Source: Balneola sp. EhC07
Lineage (GTDB): Bacteria > Bacteroidota > Rhodothermia > Balneolales > Balneolaceae
NCBI RefSeq assembly: GCF_001650905.1
Contig: NZ_LXYG01000012.1
Location: 1 to 64,000 of the forward strand
Reading direction: 5' to 3'
DNA: 64,000 nucleotides
The notes under the pieces are model-generated. The model searched no databases, was not told the DNA's origin, and saw only the letters and a list, made by a program, of their open reading frames with translations. Every line of letters begins with the position of its first letter. Position 1 is the first letter of the stretch. Shown one piece after another: positions 10,301 through 18,639 of the stretch. Both the position numbers and the translations under genes were made by a program.

Positions 10301-11689
10301 AATGATGGCGAAGAAGAGCACAACATTGTATTGAGCCGTGCAGGTGAATTGAAAATTGTTAATGACGAAGGTCAAGTCTTAATCAGCTATAACGTACCTT
10401 ATGGTAGCGAGATGATGGTTGAAGAAGGCGATATGGTTCCAAAAGGAGCACAGCTTTGTAAGTGGGATCCATACAACGCACTGATCTTCTCTGAAATTGA
10501 TGGTACCGTTGAGTACAAAGATATTATCGATGGAGTTACTTCTACCGATGATACTGATGCTCAAACAGGTCACCGTGAAAAAGTTATTACTGACTCCAAG
10601 GATAGATCTCTTGTACCAACACTAGTTGTTAAAGGTGCAAAAGATGTGATCCGCGAAAGTACTCTTCCTGTTGATACTCACGTAGCTATCGACAATGGTG
10701 AGAAAGTTTCTGCAGGTCAGGTAATCGCTAAGATTCCTAGAGCAGCATCTAAATCTAAAGATATTACAGCGGGTCTTCCTCGTGTGACTGAGCTTTTTGA
10801 AGCTCGTTCTCCAAGTGAGCCGGCAGTAGTTTCTGAGATAGATGGTATTGTTGAAATGGGAGGCCGTAAGCGTGGTTCTCAGGAAGTATTTGTTAAATCA
10901 AAAGACGGTACTGATGAGAAGAAGTACTTGATCTCTTTGAGTAAGCATATTCTTGTACAAACCAACGACTTTGTGAAAGCAGGTCAGCCATTATCTGATG
11001 GTACAATTCCTGCACAGGACATTCTAAACATTCTAGGGCCATACGCTGTACAATCGTACTTAGTGAATGAGATTCAGGAAGTTTACCGTTTACAGGGTGT
11101 GAAGATCAATGATAAGCATATCGAGGTTATTGTTAGCACGATGATGCAGAAAGTTGAGATCACTGATCCGGGCGATACAATGTTCCTAGAAGGCGATAAA
11201 GTTGATCGTTTTGAAGTTAATACCAGAAATGACGAATTGATCGGTAAGTTTGTTGTAACCGAAGAAGGTGGCAGTGAGCTTAAGAAAGGAAAGATCCTTG
11301 ATCGTCGTCAGGTAAGAGACATCAACAACGAATTGATCAAAGAAGGCAAAGAAGAGATCCAAACTCGTGAAGCTGAACCTGCAATTTCTCGACCAATTTT
11401 ATTGGGTATTACGAGAGCTGCACTTTCTACTGAAAGTTGGTTATCAGCTGCTTCTTTCCAGGAAACAACGAAGGTACTTACTCAGGCTTCTATTGAAGCT
11501 AAGAAAGACTTCTTACGTGGACTGAAAGAAAACGTAGTTGTTGGACACAAAGTACCAGCCGGTACCGGTCTTCGTGAGTACAATGATCTTATCGTTGGAC
11601 CTACTGAGGAAGTTGATGAAAGTGACGCAGAAGTTGCAGAGATATTTGAAACTCTGGGCGGAAGCGATGAGGAGAAAACAGAAGCTTAG
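7388..11689 (+). CDS. rpoC: DNA-directed RNA polymerase subunit beta'
   Basis: This 1433-residue protein is the beta' subunit. The first zinc site ([20 protein letters not shown]) lies near the N-terminus. The catalytic motif [12 protein letters not shown] carries the three Asp that hold the active-site magnesium. The second zinc site ([17 protein letters not shown]) and the trigger-loop region follow. The start is TTG at 7388 with GGAGG at 7376-7380, matching the TTG start of rpoB. The operon ends at the terminator directly downstream. Confidence 0.99.
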   Translation: MPITKTLTVTNDFNSIGVSLASAETILSRSHGEVLTPETINYRTFKPEMDGLFCEKIFGPVKDYECHCGKYKRIRYKGIICDRCGVEVTRKAVRRERMGHITLTVPVVHIWYFKSLPNKIAYLLGMSSKNLDKIVYYETFVIINPGVARDLGYAKGDMISEEEKYDILDQLPEDNYELDNDDEDKFIVKEGADALAAMLADLDLDELAYQLRYEVKHETSQMRKKKKLKRLQVIESFRAAAEHTENKPEWMCQSVIPVIPPELRPLVPLEGGRFATSDLNDLYRRVIIRNNRLKRLMDIKAPDVILRNEKRMLQEAVDSLYDNSRKSNAVRNNNRPLKSLSDMLKGKSGRFRQNLLGKRVDYSGRSVIVVGPELKMHECGLPKEMAVELYKPFIIRRLIERGYVKTVKSAKKVVDRRDAVVWEVLENVIDGHPVMLNRAPTLHRLGIQAFQPVLIEEKAIRLHPLACTAFNADFDGDQMAVHLPLSHDAVLEASVLMLGSHNIMSPASGGPIAVPSQDMILGLYFLTKPANGKKGEGKTFSDMDEVLVAFDQGQIDLHAKINVRVDVVNEEGETVKEVVKTSTGRVIFNQIVPEEIGFMNKTLGKKELRVLIGDIHSIVGTSRCAAFLDEMKKLGYENATLGGLSFSLDDIIIPDAKAKLIDGAKDEVTDIQGRYEMGFITDNERYNQVIDKWTSTTNRVSETLFTALQEDREGFNPVYMMADSGARGSKEQIRQLGGMRGLMAKPQKSSMQQGNEVIENPILSSFKEGLSVLEYFISTHGARKGLADTALKTADAGYLTRRLVDVSQDVIITEDDCGTLRGIKMSALKDNEDIIERLEDRIIGRFSLHDIHDPITDDLICEANQMIDEGVAKKIAETSIEEVDIRSVLTCETGRGVCAKCYGRDLARGTVVEKGEAVGVIAAQSIGEPGTQLTLRTFHVGGTASRLEADSQHKTKFDGKVEFENVRVVEYNDGEEEHNIVLSRAGELKIVNDEGQVLISYNVPYGSEMMVEEGDMVPKGAQLCKWDPYNALIFSEIDGTVEYKDIIDGVTSTDDTDAQTGHREKVITDSKDRSLVPTLVVKGAKDVIRESTLPVDTHVAIDNGEKVSAGQVIAKIPRAASKSKDITAGLPRVTELFEARSPSEPAVVSEIDGIVEMGGRKRGSQEVFVKSKDGTDEKKYLISLSKHILVQTNDFVKAGQPLSDGTIPAQDILNILGPYAVQSYLVNEIQEVYRLQGVKINDKHIEVIVSTMMQKVEITDPGDTMFLEGDKVDRFEVNTRNDELIGKFVVTEEGGSELKKGKILDRRQVRDINNELIKEGKEEIQTREAEPAISRPILLGITRAALSTESWLSAASFQETTKVLTQASIEAKKDFLRGLKENVVVGHKVPAGTGLREYNDLIVGPTEEVDESDAEVAEIFETLGGSDEEKTEA

Positions 11690-11724
11690 GCTTTCTCCAA
11701 TTAACTTTTATCTAAGATAAATTG

Positions 11725-11757
11725 AAAAGCCCCTTCAGAAATGAAGGGGCTTTTTTT
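11725..11757 (+). terminator. Rho-independent terminator of the rpoBC operon
   Basis: AAAAGCCCCTTC pairs with GAAGGGGCTTTT around loop AGAAAT and runs into seven T. It is 35 bases after the rpoC stop. A near copy with the same six-base loop core lies at 14101. Confidence 0.95.
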
Positions 11758-11831
11758 ATGAAAGCCTATTTTCTAACTTGATTTAATAAAGTGATTTTTG
11801 TTTTGCTAGTCTCTAATTAGTAATCTGTGCT

Positions 11832-12668
11832 ATGGGAAAGTTGATTGCATATCAAAAATTAGGAAAAATAGAAAAGTGGTTCGCTTTAAATAAGAATAAG
11901 GCAAATCATTTCTTTGCATTAGCAGCTTTATTAGTTACTGCCAGTGCTATTTTTCAGGATTTTCTTTTTTCAGAAATCAATAATACAGGTTTCTATTTAA
12001 GGGAAGTGCTTCTATTTAAGATCTTTTGGTTATTCTTTATTCCATTCTCCTACATAATTTTTTTTCTGCATAATAAACTCTCTCAAGCATCAATCAAGTC
12101 TGTATATCGAGTTCTATTATTGATCTTGATAATTGCTTCATTGTTTGCAGTACAGGTTCTAAGTTCATCTGTTTTGATCTCAAGTCTTGGTACCGCTTGG
12201 TTTGGGTTTCGAATAACAGTTTGGCAGCTTATTACCACAAAACTGATAAATTACTTAGGAATAGGCTTCTTGTTTTATGTTCTGGCAATTTGGGTGGCAG
12301 AATACATATATCGAACAAACGAAAAATTAAAGAGAGATAAAAAGGTTAAGATTATCACAGTAAGAGAGGGTAAAAAAATTATCCCAATCAACGTTTCTGA
12401 GATAAAATGGATCAGCTCAGATAAACCATACATTTCAATACATACCGAGGAAGGAAAGTTTCTTCACAGTTCTACATTAAAGGAAATTCTGAAAGAATTA
12501 GACAATTCAAACTTCGTACGAATACATCGCTCCACTATTGTAAATGTTTTAGAAATAGAAAAGTTGGTTTCAAGACTAAATGGTGATTATGATGTTTTGA
12601 TGAAAGGGGGAAAAGAGTTGCGCTTAAGTCGAAATTATAAAGATAAACTGAATAGCCGTTTTTTTTGA
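11832..12668 (+). CDS. Membrane-anchored LytTR-family transcriptional regulator
   Basis: This 278-residue protein has four predicted membrane helices (about residues 28-46, 62-82, 92-116, 136-160), a short charged linker and a C-terminal LytTR DNA-binding domain (about 177-278). The LytTR domain is recognised by KWISSDKPYISIHTEEGKFL, FVRIHRSTIVN and the ending LRLSRNYKDKL. It has no response-regulator receiver domain, so it probably senses a membrane signal directly. It is transcribed alone, between the rpoC terminator and a secreted-protein pair, which are possible targets by position only. Confidence 0.85.
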   Translation: MGKLIAYQKLGKIEKWFALNKNKANHFFALAALLVTASAIFQDFLFSEINNTGFYLREVLLFKIFWLFFIPFSYIIFFLHNKLSQASIKSVYRVLLLILIIASLFAVQVLSSSVLISSLGTAWFGFRITVWQLITTKLINYLGIGFLFYVLAIWVAEYIYRTNEKLKRDKKVKIITVREGKKIIPINVSEIKWISSDKPYISIHTEEGKFLHSSTLKEILKELDNSNFVRIHRSTIVNVLEIEKLVSRLNGDYDVLMKGGKELRLSRNYKDKLNSRFF

Positions 12669-12768
12669 TTATCACCTTAGAGTATTAATTACACGTCTTA
12701 GCTTATCAGGGTTTGTTGAAGGTGTCACAATAGCGATAATGAGATGAATTCCAACAAATCTCATATAA

Positions 12769-13386
12769 ATGAAGCTATACCTTTTGATATTTTTCACTCT
12801 AGCCAGTGGGGTGACATGTGCACAATCACAATCTTCAAGTATCGTAGGAGGTCCTTGTGAAGGTTGCGAAGCCGCCTTGGATTATGGAAGTAAAGAACTA
12901 TCTGCAATCGATACCCTGCCTAACTTTGAAAACCATTCTCAAAAAATGAAAATTCAAGGCACTGTATATAAATTAGATGGTATAACGCCGGCAAAAGATG
13001 TGATCATCTATATATATCAGACAAATCAGAAGGGTGTTTACGAAAAGAAAGGTGATGAAACGGGCTTTGCCAGCTATCATGGTATTTACCGGGGATGGGT
13101 CAAAACAAATGAACTTGGCCACTATGCGTTCTATACATTTAAACCGGGTTCCTATCCGGGAAGAACCCAGGCTGCTCATGTTCATTTCACCATCAAAGAG
13201 CCGGATAAAAATGAATATTATATCGATGCAATTGAATTCGCTGATGATCCACTACTGAGTGAAGCGGATAGAGAGAGAAAAAATCCGCGGGGCGGAAATG
13301 GAATAATAGAGTTAACAAAGAAAGGTGATCTGCTTATTGCGGAAAGAGACATAATCCTAGGCTTAAATATTCCAAACTATGAATAA
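12769..13386 (+). CDS. Secreted intradiol ring-cleavage dioxygenase-like protein
   Basis: This 205-residue protein has a signal peptide (about 1-18, ending at TCAQ). The fold is that of the intradiol dioxygenase family (protocatechuate 3,4-dioxygenase beta type). QTNQKGVY gives Tyr91, KPGSYPGR gives Tyr129, and AAHVHF gives His137 and His139, so all four residues expected to bind Fe(III) are present. Known family members open catechol-type rings, but exported ones are poorly understood and the substrate here is unknown. It overlaps the following YceI-like gene by 8 bases, so the two are co-translated. Confidence 0.75.
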   Translation: MKLYLLIFFTLASGVTCAQSQSSSIVGGPCEGCEAALDYGSKELSAIDTLPNFENHSQKMKIQGTVYKLDGITPAKDVIIYIYQTNQKGVYEKKGDETGFASYHGIYRGWVKTNELGHYAFYTFKPGSYPGRTQAAHVHFTIKEPDKNEYYIDAIEFADDPLLSEADRERKNPRGGNGIIELTKKGDLLIAERDIILGLNIPNYE

Positions 13387-13972
13387 GTTAATATTAGTAA
13401 TGGCAGTGTTTCTATTTCTATCACAGTTAAGTGTAGCACAGGAAATCGTGCAAGTACCCATTGATATCAAAGAGTCTGAAGTGAAATGGAAAGGAACTAA
13501 AATGAGAGGTTTAGGAAAACACGAGGGAATTATATCTATAAAAAGCGGGCATTTTGAAACAAAAGATGGAGAGTTTTATGGCGGTAAAATAGTTTTTGAT
13601 ATGAATTCTATTTCGGTTACAGATATTCCTAAACGTGAACCAATTCCAAGAAGAAGATTAAACAATCATTTAAAAAGTGATGACTTTTTTGGAGTTGAAA
13701 AATATCCTGAAGCAGAATTTCTGATTTTGAAGGTACTTAAAAAAGAGAAACAGAATATAACCGTAGAAGGCGAGCTTTCTATACGCGATGTAAAAGATAG
13801 AATCACAGTTTATCTGGAAATAAGACGAGACAATTCAGAAATTAGATCAATAAGTTCTAAACTAGAATTCGACAGATTTAATTGGAATATTGGATATAAA
13901 GGAAGCTGGGCGGATCGTACTTTAGTAGATAAGGAAATTGAGATCACCTTATTATTACATGCAAACAATTAG
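13379..13972 (+). CDS. YceI-family periplasmic lipid-binding protein
   Basis: This 197-residue protein has a signal peptide (about 1-20) and one YceI lipocalin-like domain: SEVKWKGTKMRGLGKHEGII at the start, SDDFFGVEKYPEAEF in the middle and the ending VDKEIEITLLLHA. YceI proteins bind long-chain isoprenoids or amphiphiles in a beta-barrel. It overlaps the dioxygenase-like gene by 8 bases. A shared role in handling a hydrophobic aromatic compound is a reasonable inference but is not shown. Confidence 0.85.
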   Translation: MNKLILVMAVFLFLSQLSVAQEIVQVPIDIKESEVKWKGTKMRGLGKHEGIISIKSGHFETKDGEFYGGKIVFDMNSISVTDIPKREPIPRRRLNNHLKSDDFFGVEKYPEAEFLILKVLKKEKQNITVEGELSIRDVKDRITVYLEIRRDNSEIRSISSKLEFDRFNWNIGYKGSWADRTLVDKEIEITLLLHANN

Positions 13973-14000
13973 CTTTGAGATTAATAATGGAGACTCACCA

Positions 14001-14100
14001 ACTCAGTCCTCCTTGTTTTGAATATGAAATAACCGGAGCTATAATCACTAAAGTTCTTGTACATTTTTTTCGGGAATATATCTTACTGATGATCGATACC
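14001..14100 (-). pseudogene. Decayed fragment of the Asp-box propeller gene found at 19308-20351
   Basis: This intergenic stretch aligns along its whole length with bases about 19422-19522 inside the propeller gene, on the same strand. The run 14071-14099 is identical to 19493-19521 over 29 consecutive bases. Read on the minus strand it gives YRSSVRYIP, as in the intact gene, then diverges. One base is missing after the Gln-Glu-Leu codons, and stop codons follow. It is therefore a dead remnant of a duplicated gene, not a functional ORF. Confidence 0.8.
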
Positions 14101-14134
14101 AAGCCCCTTTAGAAATGAAGGGGCTTATTTATTT
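14101..14134 (+). terminator. Terminator downstream of the dioxygenase/YceI pair
   Basis: AAGCCCCTT (14101-14109) pairs with AAGGGGCTT (14118-14126), followed by ATTTATTT. The loop contains AGAAAT exactly as in the rpoC terminator at 11725. It abuts the decayed gene fragment. Confidence 0.7.
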
Positions 14135-14172
14135 AAAGACCCATTATAAAATATCAAATAGAAGACGTTAGA

Positions 14173-14312
14173 TGTTGATAACTTTGAACTTCAAGCAAAA
14201 AGAGTTAAAAAAATTAGCTTAAATCAATAAATAATATTATTGTTGTCAAGAATTAATAAAAAATCTGATTCAACAAAATTGTGGATAACTTTTTGTTGAA
14301 ATATTATCTACA
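14173..14312. promoter_or_regulatory. AT-rich leader of the motor operon with DnaA-box-like sites
   Basis: The region 14135-14326 has no gene and is very AT-rich. It contains TGTTGATAA (14173-14181, one mismatch to the DnaA box), TGTGGATAA (14280-14288, perfect reverse DnaA box) and TTATCTACA (14304-14312, one mismatch, opposite orientation). These could be a DnaA-responsive control site for the operon that starts at 14327, a weak origin-like cluster, or chance in AT-rich DNA. Confidence 0.3.
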
Positions 14313-14326
14313 GATCGGGGGGTGAA

Positions 14327-16129
14327 ATGAGAAGATCAATAAGTTTCATACTTTTATTAGGGTTTTTTACCCTTAATAATTCTATTGCTCAAATTCCCAG
14401 AAGCAATTCGAATTCACCTGATAAACAATCAGAAGAAACTAAATATGAGCGTTATTACGAAATAGTGCTCGAAAATGCTCTTTCAGAGTATTATGAAAAC
14501 GGCTCTTTTTTGGTGGATGTTCAAGCTGAGGTTGAGCGGGTGTTGGTAGCCAGTGAATACGAAGTAGTGGAAGAATTACCTCCTCTTGAGATAGAAAACC
14601 TTCCGGGTTTACCCGTAATACCTCCCGGTTTAAAAGCTACCAGAACGGGCAGAGATAGTATAAAAGTTACTGGTTTTAACTCCAGTTTCAGATTGAATCA
14701 GCTTACCATACGCATCCTTATAGATACATCCTATACACAGGAAGACTCGGAGTTTATAAATGAAATGGCAGGAATGGTTGCAAATGCCGATCGATTTCGG
14801 GGTGATATCGTAACAGTAGAGAGAAAAATATTTCCAAATCAACAAAGAGGAACTACTTTAACTGCAACAACAAAAGCGGATACTGTATTTATAGGCCAAT
14901 CAAATGATGGAGTTGAGTTAGCGGAAAATAAATTTTTAGGTATAGATTGGAATAATCCTAAACACTTGATGTATGTGATACTTGGTTTATTTATCCTTGC
15001 AATAGCTCTTCTGATTTGGGCACTAATGAAGAGATCAAACTCTGAAAATCAAGACTATAGTGCTGTAAGCGAAGAATTAAAAAATCTTCAGGCAAGTTTA
15101 GAATCAGATGAGAGACCGAAAGACGAACTGAGAGAGTTTAAAAATGATAAACAGGCGAAATTCGAAGAAGAGAAGATGTTCATCATTAACAGAACGGTTA
15201 GTCAGCCCGAAACAATTGCAAAATTAATCGAAGATCTGATAAATGATAATGAAGATGAAGGTCTTGTAAAAGCTGTACGAGCAATATTCAGTACCGACCC
15301 AAAGATTATAGATGTTCTTCAACCTTACCTTGACGATAAGATACATGATTCAATTCTGTTCGGATTAACGAACATAGAAACGATACCGGTCAGTGAAAAA
15401 GCAGAAGAAGTTACTGAGTTCAAGAAGAAATTATTAGCTCTAAAAGTATCAAAAAATAAAGGAGATGATGATAATCACCTTTTTGAATTTCTGAATCAGC
15501 TTACTAATCAGCAGCTTTTGCATCTTATTAGAGGAGAGTCGGATGAAATGATTGCGATTTTACTTGCTCAGCTATCCGGTGACAGATCAAGCTTCGTGTT
15601 ACAAAAACTGGATGAGAATAAGAGAATTCCTATTGTTCTTAAAATGGGAAAAATAGCAAACATACCAATCTCAATTTACAAGAAAGTAGCTGCTCATTTT
15701 TCTCACAAGGCTCTTACAGTTTCAGATATGAAATATGTGGCCGCTGATGGTGTTGAGAGCATTCTGGATACCATTGATAATTTACCTGTAACGGAACAGC
15801 AGAGTTTTGTTAACTCAATAGCAGAGAAGGATTTGAATCTCGCCAAGAAAATACGGAAGTACTTTGTAGCTTTTGATGACATCCCAAATGTTAACGATGA
15901 GATTCTTCAGACTGCTTTAGAAGATTCGACCACCGATGATTTAATAAAAGCTCTCTATAATGCAAAAGAACCTGTAAAGGCTAAAATATTGAGTGTCAGA
16001 CCTGATCGTGAAAAGGAACTCATTTTAAGTGAATTAAAGAATAATCAGGAATTCACATCCATTGAAATTGAAGGGGCCAAAAAGAATATTCTTTTACTAA
16101 TAAGAAAAGTTCTCAAAAGCAGGGGGTAG
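14327..16129 (+). CDS. FliF-FliG-like fusion protein: periplasmic ring domain, one TM helix, cytoplasmic switch/torque domain
   Basis: This 600-residue protein has a signal peptide (1-21). A periplasmic segment (about 42-170) resembles the end of FliF: QLTIRILIDTSYTQED, then RFRGDIVTVERKIF, as in the FliF ring-building motif just before its second membrane helix. One TM helix follows (about 214-233), then a linker and a cytoplasmic region with FliG-like middle (about 388-460) and C-terminal (about 468-595) domains. The last 62 residues align with E. coli FliG without gaps through the torque helix. Arg561 sits at FliG Arg281 and Glu569 at Asp289, while Lys264, Asp288 and Arg297 are replaced by Tyr, Ser and Thr. 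The FliM-binding EHPQ motif is replaced by ESDE (404-407). It heads an operon ending in motA- and motB-like genes. Function as a ring-plus-rotor is inferred. Confidence 0.85.
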   Translation: MRRSISFILLLGFFTLNNSIAQIPRSNSNSPDKQSEETKYERYYEIVLENALSEYYENGSFLVDVQAEVERVLVASEYEVVEELPPLEIENLPGLPVIPPGLKATRTGRDSIKVTGFNSSFRLNQLTIRILIDTSYTQEDSEFINEMAGMVANADRFRGDIVTVERKIFPNQQRGTTLTATTKADTVFIGQSNDGVELAENKFLGIDWNNPKHLMYVILGLFILAIALLIWALMKRSNSENQDYSAVSEELKNLQASLESDERPKDELREFKNDKQAKFEEEKMFIINRTVSQPETIAKLIEDLINDNEDEGLVKAVRAIFSTDPKIIDVLQPYLDDKIHDSILFGLTNIETIPVSEKAEEVTEFKKKLLALKVSKNKGDDDNHLFEFLNQLTNQQLLHLIRGESDEMIAILLAQLSGDRSSFVLQKLDENKRIPIVLKMGKIANIPISIYKKVAAHFSHKALTVSDMKYVAADGVESILDTIDNLPVTEQQSFVNSIAEKDLNLAKKIRKYFVAFDDIPNVNDEILQTALEDSTTDDLIKALYNAKEPVKAKILSVRPDREKELILSELKNNQEFTSIEIEGAKKNILLLIRKVLKSRG

Positions 16130-16132
16130 AAA

Positions 16133-17206
16133 ATGAATGTTAAAGTACTTCCTGTTATTAGAGTTATAGCATTTTTGTTTTTCATTTCTCTGATGGGTAG
16201 AAATGTATTTGCACAGTCTGATGCAGTTTTGGTAGAGAAAGCTGTGGCTAAATTGCAGGATATGACATCTGATATACCTTCTGATGTAAGGCGAGTAACG
16301 GTGTACCGATTAAACTACAATGAAAATTACCTGTCAGAAGAAACAGTAGGATATATAGTTTCTCGTATAGAACAAACATTCAGGGAATATTCAGCTCTTA
16401 CCATTATATCCCCACCTGAATTAAAGCCCACGAATGAACTCAAAATATTTGGAAGAGATTCTACTATCCAAATTTCAAATACGAAAGGGCGAAGTCTTGC
16501 CGAGTCCAATAGTGAATTGCTTTTAGAAACTGCTCAAAAGTACTCATTGCATGCATTAATTGAAGTCTCTGTTCAAAAAAAGGCTATAGAGGGTTTTATA
16601 ATTAATATAAGAATGATAAGACCTGAATCTCAGGAAGTTGTTTGGGTGAAAACTCTTATATCAAATCAGGTATTTCCAAAAGAGGATATAGATAAAGGGA
16701 AACTTATCTTTATAAATGTAGGGGTAGAAACAATTATTGGGGAGAGTTTTAAAGTAGACAGCATTACTACAGACGCTGAACAACAAATACTTAATTTTAA
16801 TGCATCTGTAACTTTCCGGCAGCCCATTGATAATTCTGTTTCTTCTTATTTTGGGATCAGGAGTGGATTAAACATTTATAAAGGAACCCAAGATAGTCTA
16901 TACAATGCTACATTGTTAAATCTCGGTGTTGTTTTTCACTATGGTTTGGGAGAAGAGAACGAGTCAATAAATGCAAATCGTTTGTTGCTTACTCTTGACG
17001 CTGATGTTCGTTTTGCACTAACAAAGTATGAAGGCAGTATTTTTACGATATCACCGGGATTACAATTTAATTTCACAGAATCAATATCAGTAGCACTATA
17101 TGCCAGAAATATAATATCAGGTGATGAGCTAAGGCAGAAAGACGTAAATCAAAGTATAACATTTAATCGGTTAAGTTATGGCTTACAATGTGTCTTTAGA
17201 TTTTAG
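16133..17206 (+). CDS. Motor-operon envelope protein: FlgO/CsgG-like N-domain, probable outer-membrane C-domain
   Basis: This 357-residue protein has a signal peptide (1-27, ending VFAQ). Residues about 30-215 form a soluble alpha/beta domain that loosely resembles the FlgO/CsgG/TolB-N group (VRRVTVYRLNYNENYLSEE, then a helix and a TIISPPEL strand). The family call is tentative. Residues about 225-357 alternate polar and hydrophobic residues in strands and end in Phe, as outer-membrane barrels do. It starts 3 bases after the FliF-FliG-like gene and overlaps the next gene by 29 bases. It may anchor the motor to the outer membrane or transmit its output. Confidence 0.6.
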   Translation: MNVKVLPVIRVIAFLFFISLMGRNVFAQSDAVLVEKAVAKLQDMTSDIPSDVRRVTVYRLNYNENYLSEETVGYIVSRIEQTFREYSALTIISPPELKPTNELKIFGRDSTIQISNTKGRSLAESNSELLLETAQKYSLHALIEVSVQKKAIEGFIINIRMIRPESQEVVWVKTLISNQVFPKEDIDKGKLIFINVGVETIIGESFKVDSITTDAEQQILNFNASVTFRQPIDNSVSSYFGIRSGLNIYKGTQDSLYNATLLNLGVVFHYGLGEENESINANRLLLTLDADVRFALTKYEGSIFTISPGLQFNFTESISVALYARNIISGDELRQKDVNQSITFNRLSYGLQCVFRF

Positions 17207-17813
17207 AACAAAACTTATTATAGCAGCCGTAGCTGTGGTTTGTTTAGCTATTACCGGTTGTGCTACAACAGAGCAAACACCTGAAGAGAGTAGCTCAGCG
17301 GGAATTACGCCTGAAACACCAGCAGAGGATTCTTCTTCTTTAGTTAAGGAAGAAGCCGGTGAGAGCAGGGTTTCAAATTCAATAAAAGTTATCTACAAGA
17401 ACAAGAATACAGATTTGGAAGTAACACTAGATCCAAACAAAGAAGACTTTTTTCTGGATCTTAGTGGAATGAGTCCGGCGGAGAAAGATACTATCACTAT
17501 TGCTGATTCTACACTTATAAAACAACGGGCAGTTGATATGCAAAAATTACTGTCCTCATTCAGGGCAGCTCAGGATCTGTTTTACAAAGGAGAGTACAAC
17601 GAAGCTTTACTAAAGGTGAACGAATCACTAAGAGTTCAGGAAACTGCAGACGCTTATGGCCTTAAAGGGACGATCTATTTTATGTTGAATAGAAAATCAG
17701 CGACCAGAGAAAACTGGGATAAAGCAGTTAAAATGAATCCTGATATCATGATACCGAATATTCCTGAACTTGAAGATATTATTAAAGATATAAAAGGGGA
17801 TACAGAACAATGA
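17178..17813 (+). CDS. TPR-containing lipoprotein of the motor operon
   Basis: This 211-residue protein has a lipoprotein signal peptide with lipobox ITGC (Cys28), a Ser/Glu-rich low-complexity stretch (about 30-60), and a helical C-terminal half (about 110-195). That half has TPR-type helix pairs (LFYKGEYNEALLKVNESLRV, then AYGLKGTIYFMLNRKSATRE). TPR lipoproteins usually scaffold envelope complexes. It overlaps the upstream gene by 29 bases and the motA-like gene by 4 bases, showing tight coupling. A GTG at 17190 is an alternative start. I do not recognise a named family. Confidence 0.7.
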   Translation: MAYNVSLDFRTKLIIAAVAVVCLAITGCATTEQTPEESSSAGITPETPAEDSSSLVKEEAGESRVSNSIKVIYKNKNTDLEVTLDPNKEDFFLDLSGMSPAEKDTITIADSTLIKQRAVDMQKLLSSFRAAQDLFYKGEYNEALLKVNESLRVQETADAYGLKGTIYFMLNRKSATRENWDKAVKMNPDIMIPNIPELEDIIKDIKGDTEQ

Positions 17814-18634
17814 GATTATCGCTTACAAATATTTTAGGAGTATTTTTTAGTGTAGGGATTTTAATTTTTGGAGTCACAGAAATCACCGGTGCTACAGGAT
17901 ATATAAACTCGATTCCTACGTTAAGTAAATATCAGTTTTTGAATATCCCAAGTTTGTTTATAGTTCTTGGTGGGGTTTTAAATGCTGCATTTATTACTTA
18001 TCAGCCTAAATATGTGGGGCAGGCACTGGTTAGTGTGTTTTATTTGTTCAACCAATCCAGAATATCACATAAAAAGCTAAGTGAAGATCTGAATAATATT
18101 CTTGAATGGAGTGATCAGGTTAAAGCAAACCGAATAAAGGCAATGAGCTCGTTGGAAAAAGAGAATGGAGATGAAGTAACCGGGTATTTTTTTTCTTTGA
18201 TAAATACGAATTATACCAATGATGAGATCAAGGAATTTGCAGGAGTAAGTATTGAAGAGCATTACTTCCGTAAAATGGTAGTAGTTGATGTTCTACGTGC
18301 TATGGGTGGAGCGGCACCTTCATTTGGGATGTTTGGTACACTGTTTGGTTTGGTAGTAATGTTAGGTCAATTAGAAAACCCTTCCGGTATGGGGCCTGGT
18401 CTTGCGGCAGCATTAATTACAACATTGTATGGTATTTCTTTGGCCAGATTTATTTTTTATCCAATGTCAGAGAAGTTGAAAAATATTGCTCAGCAAAATC
18501 GGTATCGTGAATACTTCATGCTTGAAGGTGTGTTACTTATTAATTCAAAGAAATCGAGTTTTTACATTCAGGATAAGCTAAAAACATATTTAAGAAGAGA
18601 CCTTAGAGGGCAGCAAAAAAAAGATAAGGTATAA
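17810..18634 (+). CDS. MotA-like stator (ion channel) subunit
   Basis: This 274-residue protein has the full MotA architecture: four TM helices (about 8-28, 44-64, 162-184, 195-217) with a cytoplasmic loop between helices 2 and 3. Signatures are PSLFIVLGG in helix 2, AAPSFGMFGTLFGLVVML in helix 3 and the helix-4 block ending YPMSEKLK. Pro170 and Pro218 match the E. coli MotA prolines 173 and 222. In the loop, NRIKAMSSLEK places Arg108 and Glu116 with the same spacing as MotA Arg90 and Glu98, which contact FliG. The start ATG overlaps the upstream stop (ATGA). It is more like flagellar MotA than TolQ/ExbB. Confidence 0.92.
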   Translation: MRLSLTNILGVFFSVGILIFGVTEITGATGYINSIPTLSKYQFLNIPSLFIVLGGVLNAAFITYQPKYVGQALVSVFYLFNQSRISHKKLSEDLNNILEWSDQVKANRIKAMSSLEKENGDEVTGYFFSLINTNYTNDEIKEFAGVSIEEHYFRKMVVVDVLRAMGGAAPSFGMFGTLFGLVVMLGQLENPSGMGPGLAAALITTLYGISLARFIFYPMSEKLKNIAQQNRYREYFMLEGVLLINSKKSSFYIQDKLKTYLRRDLRGQQKKDKV

Positions 18635-18639
18635 ATCTG

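Noticed and set aside
11758-11831. Bacteroidota-type promoter before the LytTR gene
   Set aside because: TTG and T-rich elements are present but no TAnnTTTG box at correct spacing, so no promoter is claimed here or at other gaps checked.
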